DNA of 64,000 nt from Trifolium pratense (lineage: Eukaryota > Streptophyta > Magnoliopsida > Fabales > Fabaceae): contig NC_060062.1 of the NCBI RefSeq assembly GCF_020283565.1, positions 21,052,127 through 21,116,126 of the forward strand, read 5' to 3'. The translations under genes were made by a program, and so were the position numbers. Positions 34,810 through 46,930 of the stretch are shown here, piece after piece (within the stretch, counting starts at the first letter, position 1; each line of letters starts with the position of its first letter). The notes beneath the pieces were generated by a model. That model was not told where the DNA came from and ran no database searches. It worked only from the letters and a program-made list of their open reading frames with translations.

Positions 34810-34932
34810 TTCTAGCTCAGTTGGTAGAGAAATCGCATTATATATGCAGGAGCGGGATCGAACCTCGGACACTCTACTTATTTACCTTTAAGGTAGAATT
34901 TATTGACACTAGACTCCTTGACAAAAAAAAAA
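34810..34932 (+). mobile_element. tRNA-derived SINE
   Basis: The A box TAGCTCAGTTGGTAGAG starts near 34818. The B-box region GCGGGATCGAACCTC lies near 34852. The 3' region ends GACACTAGACTCCTTGAC plus a short A run. It is the same family as the split SINE at 2476-4420. The paralogous stretch at about 30640 lacks it, so the insertion followed that duplication. Confidence 0.75.
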
Positions 34933-35060
34933 AGAAGATAATGTTTAATGTTCCATATGCTTGTGCCATAAGTTGGAATAAGTGAAAAATATCATTAATT
35001 AATCAGTATTTACATGACAATATAACTCTATCTGTTTAGAATTCAAGTTTATACAACTAG

Positions 35061-35476
35061 TTTGAGTTAAAACACTACAGTAATGAACAAAATTACACAT
35101 TCTCAGGTTAGTTTTGAACATCTCAAATTTTTCACATTTTCTCAAGTTCTTATTGTTCATTTGCAAATGTTGTCATAAACACATCTTGTGCACCTAGGTT
35201 TATACTGTTCGTTACAAATAAGTAGTTGGCAGCAAAAATCTGATAGAGACAAGTTACACTTAAACCTTCGCAAATAAAATAATTGTCTCTACGGTGGTAC
35301 TAGTTAAAGAAACGACAAAAAAGAAAATTGCATGGAATGAGCTTTTTTTTATATTTTTAAAAAGTAGACTATACAAGTTTTTTTTACCATATTTATCGTT
35401 TGTTCGGTTGAAAATAAAGAAAGCAGGAATGAAGAAAAACACATGAACTAAGAAATGAATTTAAATTAAATTATAG
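35061..35476. other. Intergenic, no gene seen
   Basis: AT-rich, no supportable frame. Confidence 0.4.
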
Positions 35477-35626
35477 TACAAATTCATTCATCGGTTTCTA
35501 TGTTTTCTTTCTTTTCAGGGGAGGACTTGTTCAAGGCTTGGTGTGGCTATATACAAATTCATTCATCGGTTTCTATGTTTTCTTTCTTTTCAGGGGAGGA
35601 CTTGTTCAAGGCTTGGTGTGGCTATA
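35477..35626. repeat. 75 bp perfect tandem duplication
   Basis: 35477-35551 and 35552-35626 read identical. Each contains the hAT-type end CAGGGGAGGACTTG, so the duplication covers the left terminus of the element at 35516-36710 and its flank. Confidence 0.95.
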
Positions 35627-36710
35627 GCCACACCAGCTCGGCCCAATTTTCTAAAAAAAAAAAATTATAAATAATTTTAAGTCATTTTGTATACATATTC
35701 ATACAAATATTAATGTAAATATTAGTTTAGAGTTTATTATTGATAATTGTAAAGATCTCGTGTACATATTAGTTTAATTTTTAGTGCAAATATTAGTTCA
35801 TAGTCTATTGTTGATGATTTCAAGTTTTTGGTTATACATGAAGTATTATTTTAAGTTATATAGTTAAATTTTGGCTTAATTGCATATTTAGTCCCTTATG
35901 TTTATTTTAGGTTTCAATTTGGTCCCTTATATTTAAAAACTTTCAAGTTGGTCCCTTATGTTATTGATATCAACATAAGTTGGTCATTTTCGTTAAATTT
36001 TGAGTTAATTTTTTCGAACTTTTTGTTAAATTTTGAGTTAATTTCTTCTAAAATTTCACATAGTACTCTCCTAAGTGGTTCATGTACACAAATTCATTAG
36101 ATATGTCGACGATTTAAACAAAAATTTGACGAAAATGACCAAATTGAAACTTTTTAAAGATATGGGACCAAATTGAAACATAAAATAAACATAAGGAACC
36201 AAATATGTATTTAAGCCTTTAATTTTATAAAAATCAACTTTGAGTTTTTTGTCAAAAAATAGTGGACAACTAATTGAATTTATAGGTTTGGGTAAAATTA
36301 GCAATTGAACTAGCATATAAATATAATATGACATAAAAAATGTTTAATATATTAAATTTTTTCAAGTAAGATAATACGGGTAAAATTGGAATAAAAATTA
36401 ATAAGTTATAAGCTGATTGAGTTAAACAAGTGATATGCATGATTTAACATATATTCAATAAATTATAGTTTTTTCTTTTTTTTTCGAATAGAAATTTTGT
36501 GGTTTTTAGATATAGTTTATTGGTTTCTTTTTTTGAATAAATAGTTTCTGGTTTGTTGGTTTGTTGTTCTTTTTTTGGATATACATATTATATTAGTAGT
36601 AATTTCACATATTGTTTGTTGTTTAACTGAATTATTATTAAGATGGAAAAAAAATTGTAATGTCTAAATTTTTTAGCCCCACTAAAAATTTGTGGCCGGG
36701 TCCGCCCCTG
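35516..36710. mobile_element. hAT-type non-autonomous element, 1.2 kb
   Basis: The left end CAGGGGAGGA and the right end TCCGCCCCTG (complement CAGGGGCGGA) form short TIRs of the CAGGG class. The inner sequence is collinear with the better-defined element at 40838-41478 (for example CAAATATTAAT(G/A)TAAATATTA and AATTGAACTAGC blocks). The flanking octamers TTTCTTTT and CTTCCTTT match at 6 of 8, so the target duplication is aged or uncertain. A MITE sits inside it at 35872-36219. Confidence 0.65.
35872..36219. mobile_element. MITE with TTTGGTCCCTTA inverted arms (nested copy)
   Basis: The left arm (GGCTTAATTGCATATTTAGTCCC) and right arm (GGAACCAAATATGTATTTAAGCC) are inverted. Repeated TTTGGTCCCTTATGTTTATTTTA-type words make long arms. 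Same family and length as the copy at 49424-49770. Confidence 0.75.
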
Positions 36711-36719
36711 CTTCCTTTC

Positions 36720-38412
36720 CATTTTCTTTCCTTCCAAGTTCCAACCAAACGAACCCTTAGTTCTTTAACGGGTGTCTCTAGTTAGCATTTTTTATAAAAT
36801 TAATAGATAAACTTTTCCAATTAAAACGAAGAAAAAGATGATATTCAATTCAAGAGTGGTTTATTGTACTAATCAAGGTTGTCAGACTCGGATTTTTACG
36901 CCAAACTCGAAGAGTTTACGTACGAGTTTGCTATATATTAAAATTACCTCATGATTTTAACTTATTTAATTCAAATTTAATCTGAAATTAAGAATTTTGT
37001 TTCAAACTTAGAAATTTAAGTGTTATGAATAATTATTTTAAAACTCGATATCTGGTTCAAGAACTGAGTAATCGAGGAACACCAATTCCACCATCCACTT
37101 GTGGGGCATCCATTTAAAGTCAGAGTTTAGCTTTGTATGGACTGGTCTAACACAAGAAGTGGCACCGAAAGAATTTGAACTTGAAAGGAGCACACTCTAA
37201 TGTCTACAAGTCTTCAGTTTTCACCATGGACCAATCCATGTGGGTTAAGAGTTATGAATATTAATTAAATGATATATAAAAAAAATTAATATATTATTAA
37301 TTTTAAATTAAAAAATCAATTTCGAATATTAGATAATTTACATTCAATTAATTTTCTCTCATTCTCATGAATTAAATATGACTATAGTCATGTATTTCAA
37401 TAACAGCCAACAACTATATATCAATCAATATATCTTGTAAAGATTAATATCTCTCTAATTTTCACGTACTAAATATAACTTTTTGAATCATTAATGTCGT
37501 GTGAGAATTAATATTATATATGATTAAAATACAAAGTTATTGTGAATTTTAACCTGTTATTTTATTTTTACGAAACCGCTATTACATTTATGTATCTATT
37601 ATTTATCAAATAACTTACCGTATTTAAATAATTGCATAAATTAATTTTGTAATATTATATTATTTTATCGAAATATAATGGAAAATACTAAGCAGTGTCT
37701 CTGGGGCAATGATTAAGGAAACAAAACTGATAAAGTAATCTTAAAAGTAGTCGTTCAATGCTTTAAAAAAAAAAACTACCTAAAACTTTTGTTTTTATTT
37801 TCTTAATTATTGGTTTGGGCACCGTTTGAAATATAATTGGTTATATGTTTGATCTTTCACTTATTTTCATTTATTCTTCTTTCTTTTTATCGCACAAGTT
37901 CATCAAAAGTGCATCAAAATAAGAGATATTATTGCGAATCCATGAGTACCAAATTTTTTTTTTTACAAGAGTACCAAAATTATTATCTCTCTACTATACG
38001 AAAAAATTTACTTTTTAGGATAATTTAATTGATATATTTGATTTATAATATAGAATAATATAGAATAATATAGATCATATATCTCATTTATTCTAATGAA
38101 CTTAAAAAAATAGATTAAATTGTGTAAACTCAATTTGACTTGCGATTTCACTCAAAACAATTTTAGCTCTAATTTAACATGAAAGTCATAACTAACAACA
38201 TATATATAGTTGATGGAGTTTACGAACATTACCTAATAAATTTATTTTTTTAAGATTATGTAACATTGTGTATTTGAAAGACTAACCGTTCACTGCGTAT
38301 AAAAATAATAAAGAACTATTTATAAAAAAAAATAATAAAATAATAACAATAATAATAATAATAATCTAAAGTCAATTAAATAACGGAAACTGCATTGGTT
38401 GATACTAAATGA
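36720..38412. other. Intergenic, no gene seen
   Basis: AT-rich DNA with a GGTTGTCAGACTCGG fragment near 36880 that resembles part of another dispersed repeat. No coding evidence. Confidence 0.4.
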
Positions 38413-38414
38413 TA

Positions 38415-38445
38415 CTAGTTTAACTTACCCGTGCGATTGCACGGG
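38415..38445 (-). mobile_element. Helitron 3' terminus
   Basis: On the minus strand the hairpin CCCGTGC AATC GCACGGG (38428-38445) is followed ten bases on by CTAG (38415-38418), then T. It is the same terminus type as at 24538. The element should extend to higher coordinates, but I could not find a matching 5' TC end. Confidence 0.65.
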
Positions 38446-40557
38446 TTAATGTTCAATGGAAAATATAAATTATTAAAATTTTATCATTTTGTGATTTTTT
38501 AATTATTTATAAAATTATTTTTTATTTAATGTAATTTATTTAAATATAAAAAATAATACTTTTTTAGTGATTTTAAAAGGGAAGCAGGGTGGAGAGTGAT
38601 CTTTCACTCCCATGTTATTTTTTTTGCCAGTCGCAACTCTAACTTTTTTATTATTTAATTATTTAAAATAACTATTGTGTTAAATTTATATATAGTTAAA
38701 TCGATAATTCAACTAATAAAAAATTTCCATAAAAATATTTAAAAAACAATTGGGGAGAAAGACAAATTTTCTTGATTTTACGAAGTTAAATTTATGTTCC
38801 TGAACTATCATCTCAACTATTATTTACATATGATAAAATTATATAATCATGTAAAATTCTATCAAAAGTTCGTGTAAATTAAATATTCATTCCCCGTATA
38901 TTGTAAAATGATCGTGTGATATATTCATTCTCCGTAAATTGTCAGAAATTAGAATAAAGATCGAAATAGGAAGAACATCGAAATTGTAAATATCATTTAA
39001 TATTAATTTTATAATAATTATCTGATTAGTTAAGTCTGTGTTTGTCAAAAAAAAAATAATGATTATCTGATTGATAAATTATAGGACAAAATGATCTTGT
39101 TTCCATTTTTTTTTGTAGAGTCTTGTTTCCAAACTTTAATAGTAATTAATCATATTAATAATTAATTGGGATTGGTTTAATTAAATATATTTCAAAAATT
39201 AGTGGATTAATAATTAAAACTTTCCATATTTAATGTTTCAATTGAATCAATACATGAATATAGACATTGTTCATATAAAATAATCTGGTCAATAAATTAT
39301 TTGATTTATTCTATATTTGATTTTTTTAAGAAATTTACAATAATGTGCATGAATATCTAATTTTTGGTCGAGCACATTAATGTAAATTAACCGACAATAA
39401 ATAATTAAAAAAATTCTAAATTGGAAATAACGATTTTTGCCAAATAAAATAGATGAAGTCCAACTTTAGAATTTGATTTATAATGATAATCGTCATATTG
39501 TCAAATAATTGACTTTATAAAAATTAATATAGTACATTAATTAATGCTAATTGAAAAGCTTATGAGAAAATGGCATCTCAACAAATGCTTATAGAGAACA
39601 TCTGCATCATTTTGAGGAGGAATAAAAATTATATAAGAAGTGATGATTAGTGTTTTTTCTCGTGAGATCTTGAAATTGAACCCCAAACTATAAATATTGG
39701 CTAAATTATAAAATACAATCATTAAACCTAAAACTACAAATCGTTCTATATAATAGACATAATTAAATTATTGAAATCTAGCATCGAATTTCTTGTTGCA
39801 TGAAAAATTATGCTTGTAATTGTTCCATCTAAAATAACGACTATGTCCTTAGGATCATGGATCAATATGGATTTAACGCATAAAAAATCACCTGAATCAC
39901 ATGAAAAAAAATTAGATCATGAGAAAAAAATATGAAAGAAAATACAGAAGAATAAAAGAAAGAATGAATGATGGAAGAAAGTTGGAAAAAATGTATCAGA
40001 AGAGTTGTTTATATTTATACTGAAATGTGGAATACAATATTAATTAACATTCCTTAATTTGTCATTTTGGTTCCTACCATGATATAATTAGTAACAAAGT
40101 ATTAAAACAATTAAATATAAAACGTGTAATAATTAAGGCAATTGTGAGAATGGTGGTAGTGATTGATTAATAATATAAGATCAAATCAATTAAGAAGATA
40201 AGATCGAAATCAAAATCAACCAAAATTGGATATGTAAACCTTAAGGAGTTTTAACCAAACGACAGATAAGCAAATGTGGTCTTAGAAGATGCCATGTAAG
40301 ATTAGAAAAAAATTGATTGATCAAAAGAATGTCATGTATGAAAGTTTCCATGAGAAAAAACTCCTAAACATATAAATAATAGATTACAAACCAATATTAT
40401 TACAAAAGTTCAGTGCTAAATTTCAAAAACAACAAATCCTATCAATCAATTGCAAGTGAATTCTAGATATACTTTTGGTTTGAAAGGAACATTATTGACC
40501 ACAAAATTGAACTATGTGCATTGGTTGAAGTATATATCTTTACAAAAGATAAACCAT
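38446..40557. other. Intergenic or Helitron body, no gene seen
   Basis: Very AT-rich. No frame, RNA gene or clear repeat that I can name. Confidence 0.35.
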
Positions 40558-40565
40558 AGGAATAT

Positions 40566-40718
40566 TGCTAGCAACACATTCTTTAACAAACACACTTCAA
40601 CACACTCTCTTTTATTGGTTGAAATTCACATGGGTCCCATAAAAAAATGTGGACCCATATAATTTTTAGAAGAAAGTGTGTTAGAGTGTGTTTGTTAAAG
40701 AGTGTGTTGCTAGCACTC
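40566..40718. mobile_element. MITE with about 40 bp TIRs
   Basis: GCTAGCAACACATTCTTTAA with the following CAAACACAC opens the element. The complement (TTAAAGAGTGTGTTGCTAGC preceded by GTGTGTTTG) closes it, with only a few mismatches over about 40 bp. The short centre has another hairpin, ATGGGTCC...GGACCCAT. Confidence 0.85.
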
Positions 40719-40837
40719 CTCTAAACCACATATTATGGAATATATATCGTTGATACAAAAATCATATAGCAGATAAAGAAACTACCGAAGAAATAGAAAT
40801 TCAATACTATGCTAATATTGAACATATTGATGGGATG

Positions 40838-41478
40838 CAGCAACGGACCTAGGGGTGGGCTGAGGTGGGCTGCGGCCCACCCCCAAAAAGTAATTTTTTT
40901 ATATGTAGGGTATTAATTTAAATGTATTATTAATGATTTTAAGTCACCCGGTATATATGTACAAATATTAATATAAATATTAATTTAAAGTATATTATTG
41001 ATGACTATAAGTAATTCGGTACACATATTAGTTCAAGTATTAGTGTAAATGTTAGTTCATAATTAATTGAATTTATAATAATAGATAAAATTAGCAGTTG
41101 AACTAGCGTATATAAATATGAAATGACATAAAATATATGTTTAATTAATATTAAATTTTTAAAGTCCCATATTTTCACATTTGTTGCAATTTTAGTCCTA
41201 TCTCAATATTTTTTTATTACTTTTTTGCTGTAAAATTAGCGAATTTTAATGGAAAAAAATTGTGAATTTTGGTCTCAAATTTGATATTTCATCTTTAGAT
41301 TCAATGTTGGAGACAATAAATCACCTTTATAGCCAAAAATCACAATTTTTAGAGTAAAAATATAGTTTGTTGGTACCAAAATAGTAACATGTGAAAATAG
41401 AAGAGCAAAAAATTCAATTTGAAAATAGATTGACTATTTTTCGGCCCACCCACGATATTTTTTCTAGTTCCGCCACTG
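40838..41478. mobile_element. hAT-type MITE, 641 bp, with 8 bp target duplication
   Basis: The TIRs are CAGCAACGGACCTAG and the complement of CTAGTTCCGCCACTG. The 8 bp target duplication ATGGGATG lies at 40830-40837 and 41479-41486. Second internal arms (GTGGGCTGCGGCCCACC and CGGCCCACCCACG) are inverted. No transposase frame. Confidence 0.88.
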
Positions 41479-41486
41479 ATGGGATG

Positions 41487-43540
41487 AACTCGACTAAAAC
41501 TCTAAAACATAAACTTATAGACTTGAAAATCATGCATGAGGATTGAAGTGTTCTGAAAGGGTAATTGAAGAGAATGTTGAAGTATTTAAAAGATTGAATA
41601 AAACCAGATATAAAGTATATATACATGTCATCCCATGGCTACCAAAGTCTCAAGTAGTATCTACACTGACTCGCTGACTTGGTCGTGACATAAAGTCTGA
41701 CTATCAACGCTAAGCACGAATCTAACTGGCGGCAGTGGGGTTAGGTGACCCCATTTGCCTATTGTAATTTTAGTTAATAGTTATATGTTTATATGCAATG
41801 TGACTCCATTTACATCGTATTATTGTTTTCACCTACCTAATTCATTACACCGCAACAAATTATAAAATTAATAAGAATACTAATGGGGTTTTAAGAGTTC
41901 CCAATCAAATATATAAACAATTTTTCATTTTTTTGATTTAGGTTCATTCAATTATTAATGTATCGGATCAGATACATTAATAATTGAATATACCTAAAAA
42001 GTAAAAATTTACTTAGATATGACACAAGAGGGAGTGTTGATCAAGAAATTAAAAGAAGCAACTTTGTATATAAAAGTGTTAATATAAATTAACAACTACA
42101 AGTATATTTTATTTTTTTATGTTATGATCTTGACCCCAATTATTAAAAAATTTGGATTCGTGCCTGATCAATGCCCGCCTATTACCATGCTGAAGCAAAA
42201 AGTGGATCATTGATAAGTTTCATTGGTCTGGGGAGATTGGGAAGAATATGTGGCGTAATGTAGACCAATTTTCAACTTGTATTCGAAATTGAGAGAGTGA
42301 AATGGGAAGTGCGGCTGCGTCAAATATATTCTCATACTATATAGCGGCCCTTATATCAAAATAGAGGGATGAAAAGAGCATTTAAGCCTTTTAAATATTA
42401 TTGTCTTAATTTTTAAGAGAACGGTGAAAGAAAATTGTCAAATATCACTAGGGTTTAGCGTATTTTGGTGAGCAGTGTATCTGTATGTAAGTTTTTTTTT
42501 TTTTTAATGACTGTGTATGTAAGTGTTTTAAACTTTGGGACATCGAGTTCGGTTCATATTGAAGAAAAGACGGTTAAATTAACCTTTAATTATTTTATAG
42601 AGATTATATATGTGACAAGACTCAAAAGCTTCCATATTAGCAGACCCATGATCTAGTTGGATTAGGGTTTATGTGAGTCAAATTTTAGTGTTAAGTTGAT
42701 AAGATTTTCATGTTATTTATGCTTAGGTACGGAACAAATTATTCGATGAACTTTCCAAAAATAAACAAAAAAGCCGTTCGGACATATACTTCTAGAAGCA
42801 TTATGGTTTTTAAGAAGTGTGAGAATGAGAAAAATTGCTCCCATAAAACAAACAAGATTGAAGCAAAACACAACAATTTGACACATTTGTGCCAATAGCA
42901 ACCTTCCATTTCCATGAAGCCTTGGACCCTTGGAATTCTTCAAAACTTACCATGAATGATGCTATTGCTAAGCCATAAACACCAGAAAGAAACAAGTAAA
43001 GAAATGAAAAACATCGACAAATAGAACATAATAGAGAAACTAAAAACCAGAAAATCATTTCTCAATCAATGGTGACAGAATTCCATAAAAACAAACATAT
43101 CATAAACTAATTGATCTTTTGCTATTTAATCTTTCAAGTAAATTTCTCTACACAGCACACCAACTTTTCCATAACTTAATCATCATAACGACTAAGATTA
43201 AGTCTATTACAACCCTGCAATATTAGTTTCGGTTGCTTTGGAAGTTAGTCACCTTTTTCACGAACTAGATTTCCTAATAATCACAAACAAGCGACACTTC
43301 CACCACGAGACTCGAATCATTCCTGATAATTTTTCCCGGCAAAGCAGTGAAGCCTACCTTAGCTAATATATACCCTTTAGTTAGTTAAATATAGATATAA
43401 ATTGAACACGCTACTATTGTAGCGAAAGCACACCAGGGGCAGCAACACTGTGCAATGAAGTTATGCTCTCTTTATCCAGGACACTTCAATGTATAGCCGT
43501 GAACATAAGGAACAAGAAAACTTCAATGATGGTCACTTTG
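41487..43540. other. Intergenic and 3' flank of the bZIP gene, no gene seen
   Basis: No supportable frame. The last few hundred bases before 43541 are the likely 3' UTR of the bZIP gene. A TATCGGATCAGATA-like palindrome with ATTAATAATTGAAT arms lies near 41950-41985. Confidence 0.4.
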
Positions 43541-46250
43541 TCAGAAAAGGGCAGAACTTATCCTTCGAAGGCGATATTTCGGTTCAGGTGATGGTTCAGG
43601 CGGTAGCCTCTGCTCAAACTCCTGTATAAGGAAAAGAATCCAAAGTCAATAAATTGACATCTTAAGAAGATAATAAAGTATAGATTAGGATAACAGATAT
43701 CACTATTAATCCTATTTCGGTATCATTACCATAATAAATAACACATCAACAATGAATTATAAAAGAGAGAGATCATTGATAAACTGGTTGATTAGGCAAA
43801 AGACAAGAAACAGAAAACCACCTAGATAAGATTAAGAGCCGACAATATACATTTGAAGCTATTTGTTAGAATCACTAGGTAAATACATAGTTTTCTCTAT
43901 GCAAGTCTTTTCTAAGCATTTTATCCAAATTGAATGACAACTGGTTTACAATAATATGTAATAGAAGTATCCGAGACATGTGGAGAAGTCAAAACGAATC
44001 CACTAGTTATGGATCGAACTGCATCTGGTGTAGTTAACTAGTTATGATCTAAAGGCTGAAAGTGTTTAAACTTGAGTTTTTTAATTGATTTATCATAGAA
44101 AAAATAATACAAATGTTGAGATCATCTGCAGTTGAAAAACAACTGCGGAAGACCTTGATCTATCGACATGCACCACATAAATCTTCAGGATCAGTTCATT
44201 GATTGATTTTATAAAGAGAAAAAAGATACCTAAGAAAGGCATGAGAAAAAAGATAGAGGATAAATATCGTAACTTCATAACATCAATCAAACCTCAAATC
44301 TCACATAGATATATCACCAACATCATTGATTAAGACCAACATGCTAAGGCTATAAAGCAAAAATGAAAAAGGAAACAAGCATAACATTATGTGCTACTAA
44401 ATGCTAACATACAATAAAGCATAACATCGAGAATTTTATCAAAGTATAACATAATATACAAAAAACAAATGAAAAAGGATGAGTCATTCAGTAATGCAAA
44501 ATACATAATCGAAACAAGCAAAAATGTGTCAATGTATTATAGTGCCTGAAAAACAAAAGTGGGCAAATATCATATTATTTACTGCAACATATATATGCAG
44601 AAAAAGGATTTGTTTGTGTATATAAGTGAGTTTACAACACAAACACGACCTTCTTAAAGACCTTACATAGAAAGGTTTAGAATCAGCATTATGAGGCTTA
44701 GAAAAGCTCATTTGTACTTCATACATTGCATTAAGGAATTTTCTCTGTTTCTGTTTTTCATGGTTGAAAGTTAACATACTCACTTAGCAGGGTATAAAGT
44801 ATCATTCCCTGGTGAATGGAATGTGCCCCTCTTACCATAGAGCCGTTCTAGCTTCTAATTGTTAATTATTAATGGTTTTTATGCATATGGTTGGAACAGA
44901 ACGTGACATCTTCTTTAACAGCATGGGATTATATTCTTAGCTTAACTTTGTCACTTGGTCCACATTTGTTTCAAAGGGTTTACCATCTCCAATATGCCCT
45001 ATATTCTCATGTTTTATTGTTTCAACTTTTTTCACTTATTAAGAATATTTAATCCTCACACCCAATGTATCTAGTTCACATCTCTTTAATACTAGTAAAT
45101 TTTCTTCCTATAAAAAGAATATCATTATTACCTAGCACTATGATTCTGATTTCTTAAAATGGGTGAGACATTATTCATTCATACATTAAAAGTGTTTCGG
45201 ATTTCAATAAATTTTAGTTATTGAAATCGTTAACCTTCACGTGAATGAGAAAGTAAACACACAACAGACAAACTAGCTTGAGCTACAAAATAACAAAGCT
45301 TCTACGAAATGATAATTTAACAGTCTCTAGACACACTCATAAACTCAACAAACAGCAAACATGAGAGGCAAAAACATGAAATGAGATCTCGCACCTTCTC
45401 TTTCTTGAGCTGCGTATTTTGCTGTTCTAGCAGAGTAACCTTGGTAACCAGTTCATTATGGTAAGCCTGCACCATCAAACATTTATAAGTGACAAAACAA
45501 ATGGTATTCCAACTAAGGAAAACGATAAAGGGATCGATACAATAAATTTATTTAAAGCTTATTACTTTACATAACGCATAAAGGCCAAACCTGTTTTCTT
45601 GCTCGTGAACGAGCAGCAGATTCCCTATTCTTGATTTTCCTTCTCAGCCTCCTTTCCAGAGCCTTCTCGTATGCATCAGGTCCATCCCTTTTACGACCCG
45701 GTTTTGCATCTGACAAACTACTAATCGAAGAAGAGGATAACAAGCTTGTTTTCGGTTGAAAGCTTTGAGGAATAGCAGTATCCATTGCATCCAACCCCAC
45801 CGTCGAACTAACAGAAGCTCCAGCGTAAAGCCCTGCTTGTACTAAAAAATCTTCCAACGTTGTACCACCAAGACTCATTTCCCTGTCCTCAATTTTCACA
45901 TCATCTCCACCATATTGTTTCTTCTGACCTAGCTGGATTTCTCTCCATACATCATCCACCGTTTTCCCACTTAAAGCACGAGCCAACGTCATACTAGCCT
46001 GACGTTGAAGAGAAGACGAAGACGAAACATGCTCGCTCTCTACCCCTACAACGTTATTTCCTTCAGCAGTCCATACATTATGAAGAAGCTCGTCAAGATT
46101 CATGCTCCCTAACGGCTTTCCTAAATCTCCTAGTAGATTGTCAACCTCATCGAGAGTAAGACCATACCATGAATTTTGCTTAACTAACTGATTAGCCTGT
46201 AAATGAGACTGTTGCCCGTTACTTTGAGAACCCATTGTTTGAATCCCCAT
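43541..46250 (-). CDS. Group A bZIP transcription factor (ABI5/AREB/DPBF type)
   Basis: Exons, in transcription order: 45591-46250, 45395-45466 and 43541-43621. Phases fit, giving 270 aa. Group A factors bind ABRE (ACGTG) elements downstream of abscisic acid signalling. The conserved C1 (LTLDEVDNLLG to MNLDELLHNVW, about 31-60), C2 (LQRQASMTLARALSGKTVDDVW, about 81-102) and C3 (TTLEDFLVQAGLY, about 130-142) regions carry RQAS and VKQNS sites of the kind phosphorylated by SnRK2 kinases. The basic region NRESAARSRARKQ ends exactly at the first exon border (residue 220). A short zipper (LVTKVTLLEQQNTQLKKEK) and a PEPKYRLRR tail follow. Length and tail fit the DPBF4/ABI5-like members, but I cannot fix the ortholog. 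Confidence 0.9.
43622..45394 (-). other. Second intron of the bZIP gene, 1.77 kb
   Basis: The intron lies between the exon coding the zipper and the last short exon, with GT..AG borders. AT-rich; no repeat or gene recognised inside. Confidence 0.7.
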
Positions 46251-46930
46251 TCAACACACTTTCAACCCAAAACAAAACCTGTCATCATCACAGTCAATGC
46301 TTCATCAACAACCTCAACAACTACAAGCCCTAGAACTTTACTTTCCTCAAAAAACACCAAATCATTAACTAGATTATTGTTCTCTAAAACAAATTCACAA
46401 ACTTTTTCCAATAAACCTAACACTCAAATCCAACCTTATTGCAACTTGCAAGCCCCATGTTCTATACACATCAGCTGGGGCAAAAACATGATAAAAATTA
46501 CACACATTGAACATTTGAACACAAAAGTTTCAATTTTTCTACAAAAAAGTTTTAACCTTTTTTTGTAATTAACACAAATCATGATCAACCCCATTAATCA
46601 ATAATCATTAATTATCAAACAAAAATCAACCATCAACAAAAGAAGACAAGAGGGGCGGAGTAAATTACCTGAAAGAGAACAAATAGGATCTGAAACGAGA
46701 AAAAGGAGAGACTTTTCCAGAATCTGAACAAGTTAGAGGAAGAAACTCATCAAAGTATGCATTTTTTTCATGTGGGGTGTTCTCAATTCTCAAATGAAAC
46801 TCAAATTTGACCAAATCAAGTGAAAGAAAAAACAGAACAGGTAGAAAGAATGAGAGATAATTGCTAGTTACATGAAAATCTTAGTATGTTGGATTTGGAC
46901 AAGAACAAGAACGTTGGATTTTGATGATTG
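46251..46930 (-). promoter_or_regulatory. 5' UTR with probable intron, bZIP gene
   Basis: On the minus strand a donor (TTTCAG|GTAATTT near 46667) and acceptors (GATGACAG near 46287, or TTGAAAG near 46262) suggest a leader intron of about 0.4 kb. The upstream leader is CT/GA-rich. Exact borders are inferred. Confidence 0.4.

Larger units (their letters stand above)
30505..35060. repeat. Rearranged direct-duplication block with LINE pieces
   Basis: The stretch 30849-31700 recurs at 33229-34130 with few differences. A leader word block (GTGATGGT(T/C)CAATGTGCTAAG...TTATCCCT) occurs three times, near 30780, 31138 and 33521. Pieces at 30505-30705 and 31722-31850 recur, joined together, at 34690-35060. 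LINE sequence lies between and partly within the copies. The order of events is not resolved here. Confidence 0.7.
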
